Source: Thinopyrum elongatum
Lineage: Eukaryota > Streptophyta > Magnoliopsida > Poales > Poaceae
Direction of reading: 5' to 3'
Assembly (NCBI GenBank): GCA_011799875.1
Contig: CM022297.1
Span: 366,153,105-366,217,104 of the forward strand
Length of the DNA stretch: 64,000 nucleotides
Within the stretch, counting starts at the first letter, position 1; the number at the start of each line of letters is the position of its first letter. Both the position numbers and the translations under genes were made by a program. Shown here piece by piece: positions 56,612 through 64,000 of the stretch. Below the pieces are notes generated by a model, which ran no database searches, was not told the origin of the DNA, and saw nothing but the letters and a program-made list of their open reading frames with translations.

Positions 56612-58654
56612 TTAAGAGGAAGACTGAAAGAAAGTGGGGTATTCTTCTCGAAGACGATCCTCGCGTTCCCAAGTGGCCTCATCTTCAGAATGATTTGACC
56701 ACTGAACCTTGAGGAACTTGATTGCCTTCTGACGTGTGCGGCGTTCAGCTTGGTCGAGAATGCGGACCGGATGCTCTTTATAGGAGAGGTCCTGTTGCAA
56801 TTCGAGCACTTCATGATCCACTGCTCGGATTGGGTCCTTGAAGCAGCGGCGGAGTTGTGACACGTGGAACACATCGTGAACCTGAGAAAGGTTCGGCGGA
56901 AGCTCCAGTTGATATGCCACTTTTCCACACTTTTCGAGAATAGTGAACGGACCAATATAGCGAGGAGCTAGCTTGCCCTTGATCCCGAAGCGGTGAGCAC
57001 CCTTCATTGGTGTAACTCGAAGATAAGCCTTTTCGCCACGTTGATAGACCATGTCTTTATGATGACGGTCATACTGACTCTTCTGACGTGACTGGGCAGT
57101 CTTGAGATTCTCACGAATGATGCGGACTTGTTCTTCGGTGTGTTGGATAATATCCGGACCGAAAAGTGGACGTTCCCCAGTTTCTGACCAGTTCAGAGGG
57201 GTTCGGCACTTTCGTCCATATAACACTTCGAAGGGGGCCATCTTCAGACTAGCTTGATAGCTATTATTATAAGAGAACTCCGCATACGGGAGAGATTCCT
57301 CCCATTTCTTGCTGAAAGAGATAACACAAGCTCGAAGCATGTCTTCGAGAACTTGGTTGACATGTTCCACTTGCCCTTGCGACTGAGGATGAAATGCAGT
57401 ACTGAATGACAGATGAGTGCCCATAGCTTCTTGGAAACTTGCCCAGAATTTCGAAGTGAATAAGCTGCCATGGTCCGAACTTATTACCAGTGGAATACCG
57501 TGAAGTGAAACAATTCTGGACATGTAGAGAGTTGCAAGCTGACTAGCAGTGATCGTTTCTTTGACCGCCAGAAAATGTGCAACTTTAGAGAGTCGATCAA
57601 TGATGACAAGGATAGCATCATTACCTTTCTGCGATTTGGGAAAACCAGTGACGAAGTCCATTTCAACATGGTCCCATTTCCATTCAGGAATAGAGATAGG
57701 TTGCAGAGTTCCAGCAGGTCTTTGATGTTCTGCTTTGATTCGACAACAAACGTCACATTCAGCAACATAACGAGCAATGTCTTGCTTCATATTAGACCAC
57801 CAGAATTTTCGACGGACATCTTGGTACATCTTGGTGCTACCGGGATGAATAGACAGAGGCGTTTCATGAGCTTCTTTCATAACCTTCTAAGTCATATCCA
57901 GGTTGTCTTCCGTAGGGACCACTATTCGACCTTTAAATAATAAGGTGTCATCCTCTCCAAGGGTGAAGCACGAGGGCCTTCCAGCCGCGAGGTAGCGCTT
58001 AATCTTGTGGGCTTGAGAGTCATACTTCTGCAGTGTCTTGATGCTGCCCAAGAGATCTGGTTCGACAGCCAGGGTATTGAGGGAACCCTGGGGAACAACA
58101 CGGAGGTTCATCTTGCGGAACTCTGGAGGAGGGGGAGCGAGTGCTCCAGGAGGAACAATATGGAGGTTCAGCTTTCTGAATTCTTCAACAAGCGAGGTTT
58201 GAACTTTGTGAACCTGGAGGTGGTTGCAATATGACTTACGGCTCAAGGCATCAGCCATTACATTAGCCTTGCCTGGTGTATAGGAAATACCCAAGTCAAA
58301 GTCTGCAACAGTCTCCATCCATCTCTGCTGACGGAGGTTCAGGTCTGGCTGAGTAAACAGATACTTTAGACTTTGGTGGTCGGTGAAGATCTCGCAATGA
58401 TTACCGAGAAGGTAATGTCGCCACTGTTTCAGTGCATGTATGATAGCAGCAAGCTCGAGGTCGTGAACTGGGTAGTTCTCTTCGTGGGGGCGCAATTGAC
58501 GGGATGCATAGGCAATCACTTTTCGCTCTTGCATTAGGACACAGCCTAATCCTTGACGGGAAGCGTTGCAGTAAATGATGAAGTCCTTCTTAGTATCAGG
58601 TGGAGCAAGCACTTGGGCAGAAGTCAACTTGTCCTTGAGTGCCTGGAATTTGTC
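56612..58654 (-). pseudogene. Element Z pol remnant: RNase H, integrase, chromodomain-like tail
   Basis: One frame, with a single TAG at about 57890, holds an RNase H ([58 protein letters not shown]). Then comes an integrase with zinc region (HPGSTKMYQD ... CDVCCRIK) and the catalytic triad in HVEMDFVTGFP, VISSDHGSLF and GQVEHVNQ. The tail GPFTILEKCGKVAYQLELP, then EHPVRILDQAERRTRQKAI with KVQWSNHSEDEATWERE, is the chromodomain-like end of Tekay-type chromoviruses. The first RNase H Asp is Asn (YCNAS). RT, protease and gag are absent; homology stops at 58654. Confidence 0.85.
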
Positions 58655-61238
58655 AGATCAATGATATAATGATGTATGCTCGAGGAAAACATACACAATT
58701 AAACATTGGTTGAAAGGTGCAACCGAGATATGGCTTAGGTAGCATGTTCAATTGTTAGAATGGTGATTCAATATCCAATAGTCTAAGAATGAACTATCGA
58801 CCATTAACTTTAAGGCAATGGGGTTGCTAGAAGTACAGAATCCAAGCAGCACGGTTCACGTGTTGGTATCCCGGTTAGAATCAACACGGGGACCAAGAAG
58901 GAATGGTGATTGTGAGAAGTATCACTATACCAAGAATTCTTAAGAGGGGAGCAGTTCTCACAGCATTCTTGACATCAAGATGATAATACTCCACGGTAGA
59001 ACGTAACATAAGCTGGATAGCAAGGGGCTCCATAACATGAACAAGTTTGTGTTAAAGAGAAGGCAATAATGTTGTCAACGATTAACACAAATCATCGAGG
59101 GGCAGGGATGGCATTTCTCATCAAGGATTCGTTTGATATTTTTAGAAGAAGTCAATATATTGATGATGATCACGACAAATTTTGTCAAGAGATTTCAAGA
59201 AGATGTAATCGATCGGCGATGACATCAAGCCAAGGAATGATGAAGCGAAAGGTTAATGAAACCACGGGTACGACACAAACTCGGAATCAAGCTTGCTGTT
59301 CAAGGCAAAAAGATATGACGATGAAGGTCGACGTAAGATTAACTCATCGTCAAAAATTGTGCTTCGAGAAATAAGGACAAGGTATCACAGTCAAGATAAT
59401 GATGTAGCCGATTAGACTAAGAATGACATGAGTTGAAAGTTAATTTTCCCAGCAGTACATTACTAGGAGTATTGGATCACAGGGTGGATTTGATTCACTT
59501 ATCGATGCTCTCAGTTGACAAACAACCCAAAACCCGTGGAATACTGAATCAGTGAGAAGGAATACTTGACGAAGTCTCATAAGAAGTATTGCAGTCCTGT
59601 GATATTATCGGAATACCAGGGGTAATACTCGAAGGGAGATCAGAATAGAAACTGAGCTGGATCATTGACTTGCGATAGCAGATACTTTAATCCCGTCAAC
59701 AATAGATGAGGCACTGGAATGGTTTCCTTTCAGATATAATCAGTAAGGTTAGCATGATCGGGACCATAACTGCAAGGGATCCAATTCAATGACACCGAAA
59801 TAATTATTCAAATGACTAAATATTCTTGCAAGAAGCTTTCATGATAAGCTCCACATCGAGTCCATGGGCAAGAACACAAAGGTTCGAGGTTGACTCCCAC
59901 TTTTTCAATGCATAACCTTTCATTTGCTTCTCGTCTTCAAAGAAGTTGTAACATTGAAATTTCATAAGACGACAAGCCAGTAGAGTATAACCCGCATAAC
60001 TTTTCGAGTTCACACAGATTAGGGAAGGCATAGGTTCAACCCATCGGGGCATATTAGAAACATATACCACGAACTCTAGGAATAATTAATGCAAGCTCGG
60101 AAGCAGAGCATGGTTGACAAAGTAGAGGATACAATTTACCAAAGGCATTATGTATCCGAGGAAAGACTCACAAAGTTATTGAACATGAAGGACACTGTCG
60201 GGTAATAATTCGACAAAGGGTCTGACGGTCAATAGCGGAGCTGATGTGAGCATCGGCACACAACCAGATGAAGAAAGAATGCAAAGGCATCGGATTATAG
60301 AACATCTGAATAATTCGATGCTTAGATAACAAAGGAAACATGAATTCCAATATGAAGGATCAGAAGCAGACGCTCTAATCGAGGATGGGTAGCTTGAATA
60401 GACCTAAGGGTACGATCGATGGCAATTAGATTGGTCGAGAATCAGCTCATGTTCAAAATGACGTCTGAGCCGGAAGATAATGTAAAAGGATCAACTGATG
60501 AATGCGTGTGTTCGCACTCATGTTGAATCAATAAGATCAAAGTCACGGTGTCAAAGGATGCTAATGAATATTGCCAGTCATATGGAAAGCATCCATAATG
60601 CAAGCAGACAAGTATTTGCAGAGCAATAAGCTGTTAAGGATTTTCGAAAGATCGAATAGTATTTGTATGTATCTTGTGAATCATATGAACAAAGGGGGAG
60701 GAACGGATACTCGGTAAGTGTGAGGAATTATCCGTAGGGGGTATTCATGAGGCAAGAACTGCAAGGCAGTAAGCTCAAAGGATTGTCGGAACAACGAAAA
60801 GTTGTTCGGAACATCTTGTAATAACAAGATCAACTGGATTGAATGTATGAATGGCAAGTGTATGTAATTATACATAAGGATATATCGGTGGTAAGGAATT
60901 TCAAAAGCGATGAGCACAAAGGTCTCGGGAAAACATCGAAGGGTATCTTCGGAATCTTCTGGTGAAGTAGGCGATCATCTACAGTGAGGGGCTCTTCGGG
61001 AGACAATATTTACGAGAACCTAGAGTTACATTTAGCAAAATCATTTAACCCGAATAGAAGAGAGAACAGAGTCCCAGAGTATAGACGAGGAATAAAAGAT
61101 CCTAATACCACCCAATTGGCGACGTGGGCCCATAAGACACACAGCCATGTTAGTAAAAGTTTTGCAATGTCTAGACTCGACTTCGGCCAAGGAGTGTGGA
61201 AGGGGGGTTCCTACAGGCAGTCGGCTCTGATACCAACT
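58655..61238 (-). other. Non-coding internal region of element Z
   Basis: Where gag, protease and RT should be, there is AT-balanced sequence with no long frame. An 84-codon minus frame (59816-60070) reads CYNFFEDEKQMKGYALKKWE but has no match I know. The region lies between the primer site and the pol remnant and probably belongs to a deletion derivative of the family. Confidence 0.6.
61214..61237 (-). promoter_or_regulatory. Primer-binding site of element Z
   Basis: On the minus strand, directly after the 5' LTR end GTCACA, the sequence reads AGTTGGTATCAGAGCCGAC. TGGTATCAGAGC is the complement of the 3' end of initiator tRNA-Met. Confidence 0.9.
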
Positions 61239-64000
61239 TGTGACGCCCTCGATTCAATCGTACACTAATCATACACGCAAACATGTACGATCAAGATCAG
61301 GGACTCACGGGAAGATATCACAACACAACTCTAAAAATAAATAAGTCATACAAGCATCATAATACAAGCCAGGGGCCTCGAGGGCTCGAATACAAGTGCT
61401 CGATCATAGACGAGTCAGCGAAAGCAACAATATCTGAGTACAGACATAAGTTAAACAAGGTGCCATAAGATGGCTAGCACAAACTGGGATACAGATCGAA
61501 GAGGCCTAGGCCTCCTGCCTGGGATCCTCCTAAACTACTCATGGTCGTCGGCGGCGGCCTGCACGTAGTAGTAGGCACCCTCGGTGTAGTAGGGGTCGTC
61601 GAAGGTGGCGTCTGGCTCCTGGGCTCCAGCATCTGGTTGCGACAACCGGGTATAGAAAGGGGAAAAAGGGGGAGCAAAGCAACCGTGAATACTCATCCAA
61701 AGTACTCGCAAGCAAGGATCTACACTACATATGCAATGTATCAATGAAATGGTAGTATCTGTGGACTGAACTGCAGAATGCTAGAATAAGAGGGGGATAG
61801 CTAGTCCTATCGAAGACTACGCTTCTGGTAGCCTCCATCTTGAAGCATGTAGAAGAGAGTAGCTGGTAAGTTCACCAAGTATCATCGCATAGCATAATCC
61901 TACCCGACGATCCTCTCCTCGTCGCCCTGTGAGAGAGCGATCACCGGGTTGTATCTGGCACTTGAAAGGGTGTGTTTTATTAAGTATCCGGTTCTAGTTG
62001 TCATAAGGTCGAGGTACAACTCCGGGTCGTCCTTTTACCGAGGGACACGGCTATTCGAATAGATAAACTTCCCTGCAGGGGTGCACCACATTACCCAACA
62101 CGCTCGATCCCTCTGGCCGGGCACACTTTCCTGGGTCATACCCGGCCTCGGAAGATCAACACGTCGCAGCCCTACCTAGGCCTAACAGAGAGGTCAGCAC
62201 GCCGGTCTAAATCCTATGCGCGCAGGGGTCTGGGCCCATCGCCCATTGCACACCTGCATGTTGAGTGGGCGGCCGGTGAGCAGACCTAGCAACCTCCATT
62301 ACAAAGGAAGTTGCGTTACGCGGTCCAACCCGGCGCGCGCCGCTCAGTCGCTGACGTCTAGGAGGCTTCGGCTGATACCACGACGTCGAGTACCCATAAC
62401 TGTTCCCGCGTGGTGGTTAGCGCGTATAGGCTCGTAGCCAGACTCAGATCAAATACCCAATCTCATTAAGCGTGTTAATTTGAAGTAACCGCGGACGCCG
62501 ACTAGGGAACAGGCCCACGTGTCTCCTAGGTGGTCACAACCTGCCCTGTCGCTCCGCCACAAAGTAACACTCGGGGGCCGTCGGGAACCTAGGCCCACCT
62601 CTGCCTGGATGGAACCACCTGCCCATTCAGCCCCCATCTCCGAACAGTAACATAAGTATGTAATAGTATATAATATAAACCCGTGATCACCTCCCAAAGT
62701 GATCACGGCCCAGTAGTATAGCATGGCAGACGGACAAGAGTGTAGGGCCACTGATGTAATTCTAGCAACCTATACTAAGCATTTAGGATTGCAGGTAAGG
62801 TATCAACAGTAGTAGCAAAGACAGGCTATGCAGCAGAATAGGATTAACCGAAAGCAGTAACATGCTACACTACTCTAATGCAAGCAGTAGAGAGAAGTAA
62901 TAGGCGATATCGGGTTGATCAAGGGGGGGGCTTGCCTGGAAGCTGTGTCGAGAGAGAAGGGTCGTCGACGTAGTAGTCGTTCACGGCAGCGTCGTCAGCG
63001 GTCTCAGCGTCTATCGAGAGAGAAGGAGGGGGGAGGAAACAGTAAATACAAAGCAAACAATGCTACACAAAGTATGACATGAAAATATGCAGTGCCGGGT
63101 GTGTCCTAACGTATGGTTACACGATACCGAGGAAGGGGGAACCCATCCGGGAAAGTTTTCCCGGTTTCGGACATTTGTTAGACAGATGACCGGAGGGGGA
63201 TGGTTGCATGTTCAGGTATTTAGAGGCATCACACGGATATGTGGGTTGCGTAACCGGGTTCGTCTCGTCGTTCTGAGCAACTTTCATGTACAAAGTATTT
63301 TCATCCGAGTTACGGTTTATTTTATATTATTTTTCAAAGTTTTAATCAATTTTGAAATTATTATAAAATTTTTAAAATAAACATTATCCGAAACAGTGTT
63401 ATGCTGTCGTCAGCATGACGTCAGCATGACATCAGCAGGCGTCCTGACACGTGGGTTCCACATGTCATAGACTGGTTAGGTTAATTAGGGTTAACTAATT
63501 AATTAACATTTAATTAAACTAATTAATTAAATTAGATTAACCTAATTAGGATTAATTAAATAATTAATTATTTAATTTTAATTATTTTTTTATTTTTATT
63601 TTTTATTCTTTTCTATTTTCGTTTTTCACGGCGTGGGCCCATGCTGTCATAGGCCCGTAGGGCCTTAGTGGGTTCGAGCGCCGGAGCAGGCGCTAGGCAG
63701 CCGTATGCGCCCGAGGGCGCTGGCGGGCGAGGCGAGCAGCGCCAGGGCACGGCGAGGCGATGGCGCGGCGCGCGTGCGCGCGTGTGCGCGGGCGGCAGGG
63801 GCGCGGCGACGGGCGCGGCGGGGGCGTGGCGAGGGCGCGGCAGCGCATGCGCGGGCGCGTGCGCATGCAGTGGCAGGGGCGAGCGGCAGCGCGGGGCGGA
63901 CGGCAGCAACGGCAGGCGCGGGGGCGTGAGGCTACGGCGGCGGTGGCGCGTCGGGCGCGGGCAGGGCGAGCGCGTGGGCTCGGGGCGGCGCGAGCAGGCG
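61239..64000 (-). repeat. 5' LTR of element Z, cut by window end
   Basis: It begins TGTGACGCCCTCGATTCAATC on the plus strand and follows 52974-55740 closely. The blocks stay in register, with equivalent positions offset by only about one base at 63087. The window ends in its GC-rich segment. Confidence 0.9.

Larger units (their letters stand above)
52974..64000 (-). mobile_element. Ty3/gypsy chromovirus-type element Z (runs off window)
   Basis: The element lies on the minus strand. Its 3' LTR is 52974-56575, its pol remnant 56612-58654, a non-coding region 58655-61238, and its 5' LTR starts at 61239 and leaves the window. The polypurine tract complement (GATGAGGAGAAT on the minus strand) sits next to the LTR at 56576. 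The primer site matches initiator tRNA-Met. It is inserted into element Y. Confidence 0.9.

Noticed and set aside
1..64000. tRNA, rRNA and microRNA genes
   Set aside because: I looked for cloverleaf-type and rRNA-like words on both strands and saw none. MITE fold-backs could mimic microRNA hairpins but nothing supports one in particular.

Overview
The window reads as plant nuclear DNA from a large, repeat-rich grass genome, most likely a Triticeae cereal (wheat, Aegilops or barley lineage). The signs are nested LTR retrotransposons with long LTRs, CACTA transposons (one with the CACTACAAAAAAAGACAC-type end common in Triticeae), Stowaway MITEs with CTCCCTCCGT ends and TA duplications, GT/AG introns, TATA boxes, and no bacterial gene organisation. 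No gene is clearly intact. Almost every coding segment is part of a transposable element or a decayed fragment of a plant gene family.

Positions 1-4250 hold minus-strand exon fragments, several of them in three diverged tandem copies, plus a 600-bp hAT-type element (5445-6044). From about 7110 to 39480 there are three paralogous copies (A, B, C) of one plus-strand gene. They share a leader, a first exon, a short repeated exon and a 3' end. Copy A is split in exon 1 by a 10.8-kb Ty3/gypsy element (7608-18413). Copy B (21540-22700) is compressed to two exons, carries a Stowaway MITE in its 3' region, and is followed at once by an 11.5-kb CACTA element. Copy C (about 34990-39480) is the longest and includes an exon that resembles grass B3-domain (REM-like) proteins.

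The CACTA element (22796-34340) is flanked by ATG on both sides and shows no transposase. It carries a DEDDy 3'-5' exonuclease gene with one stop, several Ala/Pro-rich ORFs, an ORF ending in a SUMO-interaction-like motif, a two-exon B3-like gene and three tandem arrays (about 97, 504 and 245 bp). A second, left-incomplete CACTA copy (about 39600-44471) carries another single-stop ORF and a GTTCATC-rich region.

From 44472 onward the window is a nest of LTR retrotransposons: a Sabrina/Athila-like LTR fragment, a gag-like fragment, an LTR copy X (46051-49338) interrupted by element Y (49339-52973), which is interrupted in turn by element Z (52974 to beyond 64000). Z lies on the minus strand, with an initiator-tRNA-Met-type primer site, RNase H, integrase and a chromodomain-like tail, but no gag, protease or RT. 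A theme across unrelated elements is that nearly all in-frame stops are TAG, as expected if methylated cytosines in CAG/CTG sites have deaminated.
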